The notes beneath the pieces are model-generated. The model saw only the letters and a list, made by a program, of their open reading frames with translations. It did no database searches and was not told the DNA's origin. DNA of 41,724 nucleotides from Phycisphaeraceae bacterium (GTDB taxonomy: Bacteria > Planctomycetota > Phycisphaerae > Phycisphaerales > Phycisphaeraceae). A program made the translations under genes and the position numbers. The stretch is from NCBI GenBank assembly GCA_020831765.1, contig JAFIFY010000072.1, positions 1-41,724 of the forward strand. Reading direction: 5' to 3'. Below are positions 33,843-41,724 of the stretch, in pieces; positions within the stretch are counted from its first letter, which is position 1, and each line of letters begins with the position of its first letter.

Positions 33843-33904
33843 GTCGTGCATATCTCCGACGCTTGGTCGATCGACTCCCGTTCGAGCCAAACGTCAGTCG
33901 TGGG

Positions 33905-33959
33905 GCCGCCCCTGGCCCCGCCCCCATTCCGGGGGTCCGGGGCCAGGGGTCGGCTTTTT
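33905..33959 (+). terminator. Very strong intrinsic terminator inside the recombination module
   Basis: A long stem pairs GCCG+CCCCTGGCCCCG+CCCCC (33905-33925) with GGGGG...CGGGGCCAGGGG...CGGC (33931-33954), with single-base bulges, and is followed by TTTTT. It lies 62 bases after the DUF669 gene. It should end most transcription before the ERCC4 nuclease, recD2 and primase genes, which therefore probably need their own promoter or an antitermination mechanism. Confidence 0.85.
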
Positions 33960-33979
33960 CACCCGCACGGATGCGCCTT

Positions 33980-34420
33980 ATGGACTTCACCATCGTCATT
34001 GATACCCGTGAGCAGCACCCGTACACGTTCGGCTGCGCTACCCAGCGCCACAAGCTCGAGGCCGGCGACTACTCGGTGCTCGGCAAGGAGAACCGCATCG
34101 CAGTCGAACGCAAGAGCCTGGCGGATTTCGTGCATACGGTCATTCACGATGCCCCACGATTTCGAACAGAACTGGAAAAGCTGGCAGCGCTTGAGTTCGC
34201 GTGTGTGGCGGTCGAGGCCGACCTTGATGATGTGCTGCGCGGCTTGCGCCAGGGCGATCTGCGCCTGGTCACGCCCACCGCCGTACTGGGCGCATCGCTG
34301 CATATCGCGGTCCACCATCACGTGCCCGTCTATTGGTGCGGCAGTCGTCAGGCCGCATGCGCATTCACGGAAGGTTTCCTGCGCATGGCCGTCCGAGAGG
34401 AGGCGCATGCATGGGGGTGA
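33980..34420 (+). CDS. ERCC4-domain nuclease
   Basis: A 146-residue XPF/ERCC4-type nuclease domain: IDTREQHPYTF, LEAGDYSV (D30), IAVERKSLADF with the signature E43-R44-K45 and D49. Such nucleases cut branched or structured DNA. Upstream frames reach 33863, but those codons lie in the terminator hairpin, so the start must be at 33971 or 33980; I choose 33980. No helicase or HhH domain is attached, as in other phage versions. It overlaps recD2 by 10 bases, suggesting joint action on replication or recombination intermediates. Confidence 0.85.
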   Translation: MDFTIVIDTREQHPYTFGCATQRHKLEAGDYSVLGKENRIAVERKSLADFVHTVIHDAPRFRTELEKLAALEFACVAVEADLDDVLRGLRQGDLRLVTPTAVLGASLHIAVHHHVPVYWCGSRQAACAFTEGFLRMAVREEAHAWG

Positions 34421-36546
34421 CCCTGCAAGGCACCGTGGTGAAGACCTATTTCAGCGACGCTCAGTTCTCGGCGGGCGTGCTGGCGACCGATGACGGCGCG
34501 CGCGTGCGTTTCCGCGGGCGATTCTACGCCGCCGAAGGCGATCGTCTGGCGGCCATCGGCCAGTGGACGGTCGATCCCAAGTACGGCCATCAGTTCGAGA
34601 TCAAGCAGCTGGATTACGAACTGCCGCAGACCCGCGAGGGGTTGATCAACTATCTGGCCAAGCACCCGGCGTTTGAAGGGGTTGGGGCCAGGACGGCTGA
34701 GAAGATCGTCGATGCACTGGGCGACGGTGAGTCGCTCGACGTGGCGTTGCGCGACCGTCCGGAAGCGTTCGTCGCCGCCGGTGTCCCGCGCAAGACGATC
34801 CTCCAGCTCATCGAATCATGGAGTCAGCACGCCGGTGAGAACGCGGTGCGTTCGTATCTGGCAGGCTTTGGTCTGACGCATCACCAGATGCAGACGCTGC
34901 TGGAGAAGTTTGGCACCAGCATCGTGTCGATGCTCAAACACGATCCCTACCTGCTCATCCAACACCTGGCGGGCTATGGATTCAAGAAGGTCGACCAGAT
35001 CGCCCTGAAGATGGGCATCGCCAAGACGCATCCCGGCCGCATCGAGGCAGCGCTGGCGTACTGTCTGGCTGAACAGACCAGCAACGGCCACACCTGGACC
35101 CCCGGACATGAGCTTGCCAGCCAGGCCAACGAGGTGCTGGTCATCGACACGCTCGACAGCCGCGATCTGATCCAGGCGGCGGGCAACCGTCTGCTGGAGC
35201 GTGGCGACCTGGTGGCCGACGGCTGCGCGGTCACCTCACCGGGCCTCCACAACGATGAACAACTGGTCCACCGCGTGTTTCGGGAGCATGCATGGTCAGC
35301 GCCGACGCTGGCGGTGGATCACACCGTCGATCCGGACCTGGGGCCGGACCAGCGTGAGGCGTTTGAGACGGCGTTGACCAGTCGCATGTCGGTCATTTCC
35401 GGGGGCGCGGGAACGGGCAAGACCTTTGTCGTGGCGCGGCTGTCGCGGCGGTTTCAGGAGGCGGGGCTGACGGTCAGCTTGTGCGCCCCGACCGGTAAGG
35501 CCGCCAAGCGCATCGAGCAGTTGCTGGCCAGGCACGACATCGATCTTTCGGCTTCGACGATCCACCGACTGCTGGGCTACAACGGCGTCGAGTTCCGCGA
35601 GGAGCGAATCGCCGCTGATGTGCTGATCGTCGATGAGGTGTCGATGGTCGACGTCCGGTTGATGGCCCAATTGCTGCGCCATCTGGACCTGGAACGCACG
35701 CAGTTGATCCTCGTGGGCGATCACAATCAGCTGCCGCCGGTCGGGCCGGGCAATGTGCTGCGCGACATCATCCAGCACAACCTGGTCCCGAGCACCATCA
35801 TGACCCAGGTCCATCGCCACGCCGGCGTGCTCAAGACCAACAGCGTGGCCGTGCTCGAGGGCACCGTCGCCCCCAGCGCCAGCGATAAGCAATCGCGATG
35901 GATGGTCATCGATCGGTTTCGTGAGGCACCGGCGATCCAGACGTGGCTGCGTGACCTGATGCTTGATGAGATTCCCAATCGCCTGGGTTTTGACCCGGTT
36001 GGTGAGGTCCAGATCATCACACCTGAGCATCGGGGCCCGCTGGGCACGCGGGCGCTGAACCAGATGATGCAGCACCTGTTGATCGCGAGAACTGATGGTC
36101 CGCCTGCAGCAACAACAGGGCGGTTGCTCCTTGGCGATAAGGTCATCCAGACGCGTAACGACTACGACCTGGGTGTGATGAACGGCACGATCGGGTTCGT
36201 GCAGGCCGTCGGCAAGGAGGGGCTGAAGATCGAGTTCGAGGGCTTGGGCCTGATCGACGTGGACTGGAGCAAGGCCAAGTCGGTCGATCTGGCCTATGCG
36301 CTGACGGCACACAAGGCCCAGGGGAGCGAGTTCCCCTGCGCGGTGGTACTGTGTCACAAGTCCCACTTCTTTGCCGACCGCAACTGGCTCTACACCGCCG
36401 TGACACGGGCGTCGCATACCTGCGTGCTGATCGGCGATGACTACGGCTTGCGCCGAGCAGCACGGCAGGTGCGTAACCTCAACCGGCGCACGCTGCTGAG
36501 TCATTGGGCCGCTCGCTCACAGCCCGCCGAGGAGGTGGCGGCATGA
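34411..36546 (+). CDS. recD2: RecD2-like DNA helicase
   Basis: A 711-residue SF1B 5'-3' helicase. The N-terminal OB-like and helical parts (TLQGTVVKTYFSDAQFSAGV, later FEGVGARTAEKIVDALGD, a helix-hairpin-helix) match RecD2. The motor has Walker A GGAGTGKT (K337), DEVSMVD (about D408), GDHNQLPPVG, and C-terminal ALTAHKAQGSEFPCAV and YTAVTRA. RecD2 unwinds forks and helps repair without RecBC. The ATG at 34411 has GAGAGGAGG at about 9 bases; it overlaps the ERCC4 gene by 10 bases and the primase gene by ATGA. Confidence 0.93.
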   Translation: MGVTLQGTVVKTYFSDAQFSAGVLATDDGARVRFRGRFYAAEGDRLAAIGQWTVDPKYGHQFEIKQLDYELPQTREGLINYLAKHPAFEGVGARTAEKIVDALGDGESLDVALRDRPEAFVAAGVPRKTILQLIESWSQHAGENAVRSYLAGFGLTHHQMQTLLEKFGTSIVSMLKHDPYLLIQHLAGYGFKKVDQIALKMGIAKTHPGRIEAALAYCLAEQTSNGHTWTPGHELASQANEVLVIDTLDSRDLIQAAGNRLLERGDLVADGCAVTSPGLHNDEQLVHRVFREHAWSAPTLAVDHTVDPDLGPDQREAFETALTSRMSVISGGAGTGKTFVVARLSRRFQEAGLTVSLCAPTGKAAKRIEQLLARHDIDLSASTIHRLLGYNGVEFREERIAADVLIVDEVSMVDVRLMAQLLRHLDLERTQLILVGDHNQLPPVGPGNVLRDIIQHNLVPSTIMTQVHRHAGVLKTNSVAVLEGTVAPSASDKQSRWMVIDRFREAPAIQTWLRDLMLDEIPNRLGFDPVGEVQIITPEHRGPLGTRALNQMMQHLLIARTDGPPAATTGRLLLGDKVIQTRNDYDLGVMNGTIGFVQAVGKEGLKIEFEGLGLIDVDWSKAKSVDLAYALTAHKAQGSEFPCAVVLCHKSHFFADRNWLYTAVTRASHTCVLIGDDYGLRRAARQVRNLNRRTLLSHWAARSQPAEEVAA

Positions 36547-38873
36547 CGAGCGTTGATGCCGAGCCCACCCCCACCATCGATCGTTTCGCACTGTTGGACT
36601 GGCTCGAACCCAACTGCGAACCAGACCGCGTGGCGCTGCTGTACCCCAAGGGGGATCGAGGGCTGTCGCCGGGCTGGGTGATCGGCCGTGACGATGCCCA
36701 GCGCGCCCTTGCCGCCTACCGCGCCGGCACGCTTGCCGACCAGGCCTTCACCTCCACCACCAAGCATGGCAAGCCCTACCGCATCCACGGTGCCCAGCGC
36801 CTGGGCTTGGTGCCGCACCGCAACAGCCGTGTGCTGACTTTCTGCGTCGACCTCGACGATCATGGTGATGATGGCGGCACGGTCCATCTGTCGCGGGTGA
36901 TCGCCCGCTTCTTCGGCGCAACACCTCTGACGTTCACCTCCAAGGGCGGCAAAGGCCAGCACTGTTTTCTGCGCCTGACCGAGCCGATGGACGCCGAGGC
37001 TTTCGTCCAGTGGGCGCGAGCATGGGGGTTCAACCGCCAGGACCAGCCCGAGGTCTTTCCCAAGACCACAAAGAACACGCAGGCGTGGCTGCCCAACGAG
37101 CCCAACGATCAGGGCGGCGATCGCTACATCGGCGGATCGTTCGAATCTTGCATCGTCCGCGACCTGCCCACTGCTCCACACGTCAAGCTGACGACACGCA
37201 CGCTTGACTTCCTTCGAGGGTTCGTGCGCCAGCCCGGGCGCAACGAGGCATTGAACCGCGCTTCGTTCGAGCTGGCGCAAAAGCGTGTGCCCCGCATCGA
37301 GGCTTGGCGACTGTGCCAGTTGGGCGCTCGACTCTGCGGCCTGGAACAGGAGGAGCCCGAGCAGACACGCACCACGTTCGACAGCGGTTACGACGCCGGC
37401 AGCGCTGCGCCGGCACCAGCCACCTCATCCGACGCCCATCCCGCCCATCCGGCCGAACCTGAATCCCCGGTTGTCAAGTTCCGCCGACTCGATGGCATCG
37501 GCAACGGCGAGCGGTTCATCGACAACTATGGCCCGCAGGTGCGGTACTGCTACGAACTGGACCGCTGGCTGGTGTGGACGGGCAAGCGCTGGTCGCTCGA
37601 TGCTCAGGCCCAGGTCGAGGCGATGGCCAAGAAGACCGCCCGCCTGATCCTCAAGGAGATGGACCGGGCGGTCAACGAGGCGCGAGATGCCGGCCAGACC
37701 GATGATGAACTGGCGAAGATCGAGACCGCTTACCGCAAGCACTACCTGTCTGCCGCACGGGTCCATGGCGTGCGCGACATGCTGACAATGGCCCAATCCG
37801 AGTCGGGCGTGAAGGTCTGCATCAGCCAGATCGACGCCAACGCCATGCTGATGAATGTGGCCAACGGCACGGTCGACCTGGCCACCGGGCGCATGCATGC
37901 CCACCGCCGCCAGGATGGCATCACGAAGATCGCCCGCGCCCGTTACGACCCGCAGGCCCCGTACCCCCGTTGGCAGGCGTTCCTGATGCGCATCTTCGAC
38001 GGCGATGATGAACTGGTCACATTCATCCAGCGGGCGGTGGGCTATTCCCTGACCGGCCAGGTCGGTGAGCAGTGCCTGTTCTTCCTCTTTGGCATCGGGC
38101 AGAACGGTAAGTCGGTCTTCATCCAGACACTGCTGCACGTGCTGGGTGAATATGCCCAGAAGGCCCCGACCGAGATGATCATGAAACACGATCGCCCCAA
38201 CTCCGGGGGCGCGACGCCGGATATGGCGCGACTGCGCGGCGTGCGTTTGGCGGTGACGGCCGAGCTGGAAGAGAACCAGCGCATGGGCGAAGCGCGGGTT
38301 AAAGACCTGACCGGGGCCGACCGCATCGTCGCCCGGCCGCTCTACCGCGATCCGATCGAGTTCGATCCCACGCACAAGCTGTGGATTTACGGCAACCACA
38401 AGCCCACGATCCGCGGCACCGACGAGGGCATCTGGCGGCGCATCCGGCTGATCCCGTTCACCGTCACCATCCCCAACGATGAGAAAGACCCGCATCTGGT
38501 GGACAAGCTCCAGGCCGAACGCGATGGCATCCTCGCCTGGGCGGTGACCGGTTGCCTGGCCTGGCAGCGGGACGGGCTGGGCATGCCGCAGGCTGTGGCT
38601 GAGGCGACCGAAGCGTACCGCAACGAGAGCGACCGGCTGGGCGCGTTCCTCGAAGAGTGCTGCATCGTCGAGGCGTATGCGCGGGCGGGCAAGAGCGAGG
38701 TCTATGCCGCCTACGAGCGATGGTGTCATGACTCGGGTGAACATGCGGTCAGCAAAAAGAAGCTCAGCCAGATGCTGGTCGAGCGCGGCTTCGCCGAGAC
38801 GCGCACCAGGCACGAACGCATGTGGATCGGCCTCGGATTGGCCGAGATGGGAGGGGTTTATGCCGGCGCGTGA
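36543..38873 (+). CDS. P4-type primase-helicase (AEP primase plus D5-like SF3 helicase)
   Basis: A 776-residue replication protein. The N-terminal third is an archaeo-eukaryotic-type primase: D103-L-D105 in FCVDLDD and SKGGKGQH (133-140). The C-terminal half is an SF3 helicase of the phage/plasmid primase P4 family: a D5_N region, then LFGIGQNGKSVFIQTLL with Walker A lysine K523, LAVTAELEENQRM and KLWIYGNHKP. It can both prime and unwind DNA and usually recognises an origin near its own gene. A cluster of TGACAGAT repeats begins at its last codon, a likely binding region. It overlaps recD2 by ATGA. Confidence 0.93.
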   Translation: MTSVDAEPTPTIDRFALLDWLEPNCEPDRVALLYPKGDRGLSPGWVIGRDDAQRALAAYRAGTLADQAFTSTTKHGKPYRIHGAQRLGLVPHRNSRVLTFCVDLDDHGDDGGTVHLSRVIARFFGATPLTFTSKGGKGQHCFLRLTEPMDAEAFVQWARAWGFNRQDQPEVFPKTTKNTQAWLPNEPNDQGGDRYIGGSFESCIVRDLPTAPHVKLTTRTLDFLRGFVRQPGRNEALNRASFELAQKRVPRIEAWRLCQLGARLCGLEQEEPEQTRTTFDSGYDAGSAAPAPATSSDAHPAHPAEPESPVVKFRRLDGIGNGERFIDNYGPQVRYCYELDRWLVWTGKRWSLDAQAQVEAMAKKTARLILKEMDRAVNEARDAGQTDDELAKIETAYRKHYLSAARVHGVRDMLTMAQSESGVKVCISQIDANAMLMNVANGTVDLATGRMHAHRRQDGITKIARARYDPQAPYPRWQAFLMRIFDGDDELVTFIQRAVGYSLTGQVGEQCLFFLFGIGQNGKSVFIQTLLHVLGEYAQKAPTEMIMKHDRPNSGGATPDMARLRGVRLAVTAELEENQRMGEARVKDLTGADRIVARPLYRDPIEFDPTHKLWIYGNHKPTIRGTDEGIWRRIRLIPFTVTIPNDEKDPHLVDKLQAERDGILAWAVTGCLAWQRDGLGMPQAVAEATEAYRNESDRLGAFLEECCIVEAYARAGKSEVYAAYERWCHDSGEHAVSKKKLSQMLVERGFAETRTRHERMWIGLGLAEMGGVYAGA

Positions 38874-39078
38874 CAGATCGGTGACAGATGGTGACAGATC
38901 GAAAACCCGATCTGTCACCCCTCAACCCTCGGAAGTAAAGCAGTTTATGAAAACCGTGACAGATGTGACAGATTTCCGCCAAGAGTCGCATACGCGTGCG
39001 CATGTGCACAGGCGAGACATAGGGACTTCTACGCAATCGTGTCACATGTGTCATCACGGGCACCCAAACAAGGGGTAA
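38860..39078 (+). CDS. Small protein overlapping the TGACAGAT repeats (72 aa)
   Basis: A possible 72-residue protein starting MPARDRSVTDGDRSKTRSVT and rich in R, D, T and H. GGGAGGGG lies just before the ATG, and the stop abuts the start of the next gene, which favours translation. However, its repeated DRSV/VTDVTD content simply reads the DNA iterons, so the frame may be incidental to a cis-acting site. There is no known domain. Confidence 0.4.
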   Translation: MPARDRSVTDGDRSKTRSVTPQPSEVKQFMKTVTDVTDFRQESHTRAHVHRRDIGTSTQSCHMCHHGHPNKG

Positions 39079-39132
39079 ATGATGAAAAACACTTCAGTTA
39101 CGACGGATGACAGATCGGTGACACATCTGTCA
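38870..39132. repeat. Iteron-like cluster of TGACAGAT repeats after the primase-helicase gene
   Basis: Copies of GTGACAGAT start at 38870, 38881 and 38891 (spacing 11 and 10), and at 38956 and 38965 (spacing 9). An inverted copy CGATCTGTCAC is at 38908-38918. Further copies are TGACAGAT at 39108-39115 and inverted ATCTGTCA at 39125-39132, with looser ones around 39039-39055. P4-like replication proteins bind short iterons near their gene, so this is a candidate origin or replication-control region. An operator role is also possible. Confidence 0.6.
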
Positions 39133-39477
39133 TTGGCAAGGTTCGACGCGGATCGTGCAGCTCAACGCGATGCCGAACAACTCGTGGTGTGTCTGAAACG
39201 CAACGACGCCGTGCCGGAGATGCGTCAGCACATCGCGCTGCCGGTCAGCAACCGGGAAGCCACGAAGCGGCTACTGGCCATGGCCAGATCAGAAGCGTTT
39301 GTCCGCGCCTGGGAACAGAGCGTGCAATCGGTACTGACGCCGTCCGTGCATGCGATCTGGACCGCATGGCGACAGCAGCGCGGAACAGATCGTGAGCACA
39401 TGAGAAGGCTTCGCCAGGTGTTTCGCATTGTTAACCAGTTGCGAGATTGCTTTCCGTTGGAGGTGGTACGTGAGTGA
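39079..39477 (+). CDS. Hypothetical protein (132 aa)
   Basis: A 132-residue mostly helical protein with no recognised domain (for example EMRQHIALPVSNREATKRLL, WRQQRGTDREHMRRLRQVF). AAGGGG lies 4-5 bases before the ATG, and the start directly follows the stop of the preceding small frame. Its first 15 codons overlap the iteron cluster (VTTDDRSVTHLS). Context suggests a role linked to replication, but nothing in the protein shows it. Confidence 0.6.
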   Translation: MMKNTSVTTDDRSVTHLSLARFDADRAAQRDAEQLVVCLKRNDAVPEMRQHIALPVSNREATKRLLAMARSEAFVRAWEQSVQSVLTPSVHAIWTAWRQQRGTDREHMRRLRQVFRIVNQLRDCFPLEVVRE

Positions 39478-39943
39478 TTCTATTGATGCCGACGCCAAGC
39501 GCTACGCCACCTGCGACGAGGACGATCCGGCCAAGCCGGTTTATCGGCTGGTTGATGATCCCCTCAAGTTCAAACGATCGGTGCGCTTCGCCGCCATTGA
39601 TGTGATGCTTCTGACCTATGCCGCCCTGCGGCACACCGAGTGGTTGAACCAGATCGGTGTCTGCCCACCCGATGTCGCCGCGATCATCCGCAAACACACA
39701 GCATACATAACCAGCATGCTCCCGCCGGCGGATGTCAACACGACTCCCGCGAGGCCGCACAGCTCATCGGGCGGCAGCGTTGCAGCCACGTCGGTTGCGG
39801 ACACGGCGGCCGACGTTGGCCCACGTTCGCCAGGGGCCGCCAAGCGGACCAGCCCCGCGCCCTCGCTTTTCGACGCCACACACGCCAAACGTGGCGAAGT
39901 GGGCAAGCCTCACCAGAACCGCCAAAGTGGCAGAGGGTCATAA
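39470..39943 (+). CDS. Hypothetical protein with disordered C-terminus (157 aa)
   Basis: A 157-residue protein. The first 85 residues appear folded (VDDPLKFKRSVRFAAIDVML, then YAALRHTEWLNQIGVCPPDV); the rest is Ala/Ser/Pro-rich and probably disordered. The GTG start at 39470 has GGAGGTGG upstream; an in-frame ATG at 39428 lies inside the previous gene and is less likely. It overlaps the previous gene by 8 bases. No family recognised. Confidence 0.6.
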   Translation: MSDSIDADAKRYATCDEDDPAKPVYRLVDDPLKFKRSVRFAAIDVMLLTYAALRHTEWLNQIGVCPPDVAAIIRKHTAYITSMLPPADVNTTPARPHSSSGGSVAATSVADTAADVGPRSPGAAKRTSPAPSLFDATHAKRGEVGKPHQNRQSGRGS

Positions 39944-40042
39944 CCGGCGGGTTAGGTACTTTCGAAGAGTGTTGCGACCTGATGGCGGCGGGAACGGTCG
40001 CGCGGATTGTTTGAGTTGGTTGCCAGAGAAAAAGAGGAATGC

Positions 40043-40390
40043 ATGCCCATGACCATGATCACGCCCGACACGATGATGGCCGCCCCCATCCAGCAGTTGC
40101 TCATCGCCACGGCCAACCACATCGAGCGGCTCGCAGAGTTTGTGAAGCTTGGCGGGTCGCGCGAGCACGAGCTTTGGCGTCGCTGGTGCGACCATGAGGA
40201 ACGCATCGGCCGTTCATGCCGCATCGCCATGAACCCGCGCGCCGCCGAGGTGGTCGCGCTTTGTGAATCCATTCGCCTGCGCGGATGCACGGAAGCACTC
40301 GTGCGAGAAAACCCATTCAAGATCGCGATGTCGATCCGCATCTACACGCAAGGAGGCAATGCCTGTGAAGATCACGAAACGCAAGATTGA
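40043..40390 (+). CDS. Hypothetical protein (115 aa)
   Basis: A 115-residue helical protein (MAAPIQQLLIATANHIERLA, WRRWCDHEERIGRSCRIAMN). AGAGGA lies 5 bases before the ATG at 40043; a longer frame begins at 40007 without such a site. It overlaps the methyltransferase gene by about 26 bases. The preceding 99 bases show no clear signal. No family recognised. Confidence 0.55.
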   Translation: MPMTMITPDTMMAAPIQQLLIATANHIERLAEFVKLGGSREHELWRRWCDHEERIGRSCRIAMNPRAAEVVALCESIRLRGCTEALVRENPFKIAMSIRIYTQGGNACEDHETQD

Positions 40391-41633
40391 CGACGTCCGC
40401 CCCTACGAGAACAACCCTCGTCTGAATGATGATGCGGTCGATGCCGTGGCCAAGTCGCTGGCCGAGTTCGGCTGGCGACAGCCGATCGTGGTCGACGGCG
40501 ATGGCGTCATCATCGTCGGCCACACCCGCTGGAAGGCGGCGAAGAAGCTGGGGCTGCAAGAGGTGCCCGTCCACGTGGCCACAGACCTGCCCCCGGAAAA
40601 GGTGCGGGCCTACCGGATCGCGGACAACCAGACGGCGACGCTGTCGGAGTGGGACTATGACCTGCTGCCACTGGAACTGACGGCGCTGCAGGATGCGGAC
40701 TACGACCTGGAGATGCTGGGATTCGGTGAGGAGGCGCTCAAATCGATTCTCGCTCCCACCGGCACGCAGGGCCTGACCGATCCCGACGAGGTGCCCGAAC
40801 CGCCGGATGATCCGATCACCCAGCGCGGCGACATCTGGGTGTTGGGCGACCACCGGCTCATGTGCGGCGACAGCGGCAGCGTGGCCGACCTGGACCGGCT
40901 GCTGGCTTCGGGCGATGTTTCGAGGATCGACCTGGTGAATATGGACCCGCCTTACAACGTGAAGGTCGAGCCGCGCAGCAACAACGCCATCGCGGCCGGC
41001 ATCACCTCGTTCTCACGGCGCGAAGACCTGCAGTGTGAGCGGTCGACCAGCGAGCGCGGCGCAAAGGACCGGGCCCGCCTGGCCGCCAAGGAGGCGAGGA
41101 AGGTCGACTATCGCGGCGAGGACGGGCATCGCGGCGGCCGGAAGAACGCCGAGGCGTCTTCGGGAATGTCACGCAACAAGAAGGGTCTGCTTCATCATCA
41201 GAGCTTTGATGTGGCCCGGCTGGGCGAACGTAAAGCCACGCACAAGCAGATGCGAGCCAAGGACCGCCCGCTGGAGAATGATTTTGTCACGGACGAGGCA
41301 TTCGACGAGATGCTGCTGGCCTGGTTCGGCAACGCCTCGCGTGCGCTCAAGCTCGGCGGATCGTTCTACATCTGGGGCGGGTACGCGAACCTGGGCAACT
41401 ACCCCGGCCCGCTCAAGGCCTGCGGGCTCTATTTCAGCCAGGGCATCGTCTGGGACAAGCAGCATCCGGTGCTGACCCGCAAGGATTTTATGGGGGCGTT
41501 TGAGATCTGCTTCTACGGCTGGAAGGAAGGGGCGGGCCACCACTTCTACGGGCCGAACAACGCCACCGACCTGTGGCACATCAAGAAGGTCAACCCGCAG
41601 AGCATGGTCCACCTGACTCAGAAGCCCGTTTAG
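40365..41633 (+). CDS. ParB-domain / DNA methyltransferase fusion, interrupted by an in-frame TAG
   Basis: The frame gives 422 residues before a TAG. The N-terminal 100 residues are a ParB-like domain (DDVRPYENNPRLNDDAVDAV, VIIVGHTRWKAAKKLG). After a linker comes an N6-adenine/N4-cytosine methyltransferase of the permuted beta type with DPPY at 194-197, RAKDRPLENDFV and WGGYANLGNY. The frame stops right after HLTQKPV, where relatives continue with E-L and the SAM-binding FGGSGST. The TAG sits where GAG (Glu) is expected. The GTG at 40365 is 8 bases from AGGAGG; the ATG at 40359 is only 2 bases from it and less likely. Such phage enzymes modify element DNA against host restriction. Confidence 0.8.
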   Translation: MKITKRKIDDVRPYENNPRLNDDAVDAVAKSLAEFGWRQPIVVDGDGVIIVGHTRWKAAKKLGLQEVPVHVATDLPPEKVRAYRIADNQTATLSEWDYDLLPLELTALQDADYDLEMLGFGEEALKSILAPTGTQGLTDPDEVPEPPDDPITQRGDIWVLGDHRLMCGDSGSVADLDRLLASGDVSRIDLVNMDPPYNVKVEPRSNNAIAAGITSFSRREDLQCERSTSERGAKDRARLAAKEARKVDYRGEDGHRGGRKNAEASSGMSRNKKGLLHHQSFDVARLGERKATHKQMRAKDRPLENDFVTDEAFDEMLLAWFGNASRALKLGGSFYIWGGYANLGNYPGPLKACGLYFSQGIVWDKQHPVLTRKDFMGAFEICFYGWKEGAGHHFYGPNNATDLWHIKKVNPQSMVHLTQKPV

Positions 41634-41724
41634 CTGGCGGTGCGGGCCATCCAGTACTCCAGCAAGCCCGGCGAGAACGTGCTCGATCTGTTCGGCGGCT
41701 CGGGCAGCACTCTCATCGGCTGCG
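41634..41724 (+). pseudogene. Downstream in-frame remainder of the methyltransferase (cut by window end)
   Basis: Reading on in the same frame after the TAG gives LAVRAIQYSSKPGENVLDLF then GGSGSTLIGC, the normal family continuation including SAM-binding motif I. It proves that the TAG is a point change in an otherwise intact gene rather than the natural end. The gene runs past the window. Confidence 0.85.

Larger units (their letters stand above)
10456..41724. mobile_element. Large integrated element with serine recombinase, defence module and phage-type replication module (right end outside window)
   Basis: From R1' onward the genes are: minus-strand cargo, a large serine recombinase cassette, a type I restriction operon with extra nucleases, an XRE/ImmA control pair, and a phage- or plasmid-type recombination and replication module that ends in a ParB/methyltransferase gene. 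No core housekeeping gene is seen. No terminase, capsid, tail or conjugation gene lies within the window, so prophage, phage satellite and integrative plasmid all remain possible. Confidence 0.6.

Noticed and set aside
38870-39132. CRISPR-like array
   Set aside because: The repeats are only 8-11 bases, unevenly spaced and in both orientations, with no unique spacers of constant length and no cas genes.
41631-41633. TAG as recoded sense codon (amber reassignment)
   Set aside because: The genes ending at 15731, 26647 and 29983 use TAG as their stop, and no suppressor tRNA is visible, so reassignment in this element is unlikely.
10456-41724. Calling the large element a complete prophage
   Set aside because: No terminase, portal, capsid or tail genes are visible in the window, so only a phage- or plasmid-type replication module can be claimed.

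Overview
The window looks like GC-rich bacterial chromosome, most likely from a planctomycete (possibly Phycisphaerae-like). The grounds are moderate: a DUF2924 / large serine recombinase / small HTH cassette of a kind common in that phylum, a diadenylate cyclase plus YbbR pair, and generally high GC. No rRNA or other strong taxonomic marker is present, so this stays an inference.

1-6900 is ordinary core chromosome. On the minus strand lie cdaA (diadenylate cyclase), ybbR and a DUF2264 gene. On the plus strand lie xseB, a prepilin peptidase with an unusual Ser/Gly-rich insertion, an OmpA-type lipoprotein, hisH, and an initiator tRNA-fMet with its own consensus-like promoter.

6912-10455 appears to be the collapsed remnant of a mobile element next to tRNA-fMet. 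It starts with a 279-bp repeat (R1) and carries a Fic protein gene, a 160-bp copy of a recombinase-cassette left end with a truncated 20-codon reading frame, a fragment of a ParB/methyltransferase-type gene, and a right-handed beta-helix protein. At 10456 the R1 repeat occurs again (about 92% identical by hand alignment, no net indel) and begins a second, much larger element that runs off the window end. It has the same plan: R1', minus-strand cargo (a decayed mrr start and a DUF429-like gene), the 160-bp left-end repeat, then an intact small ORF / DUF2924 / large serine recombinase / HTH cassette.

14889-26647 is a defence module: a methyltransferase-like protein, a DUF1848 (C-terminal CxxxCxxC) protein, and a tightly coupled type I restriction-modification operon. 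hsdM and hsdS are separated from hsdR by two extra nuclease-like genes: a phospholipase-D-fold protein and a 703-residue protein that seems to join a PD-(D/E)XK-like N-terminus to a PIN-like C-terminus. An XRE regulator with an ImmA/IrrE metallopeptidase follows, then two coupled genes of unknown function ending at a clear intrinsic terminator.

30203-41724 is a phage- or plasmid-type replication and recombination module: a sigma-like protein, a Cas4/RecB-like nuclease, a Sak4-like ATPase, a DUF669 protein, an ERCC4 nuclease, a RecD2 helicase, a P4-type primase-helicase followed by a cluster of TGACAGAT repeats, small unknown genes, and a ParB/DNA-methyltransferase fusion broken by an in-frame TAG. 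Structural or packaging genes are not seen; they may lie beyond the window.
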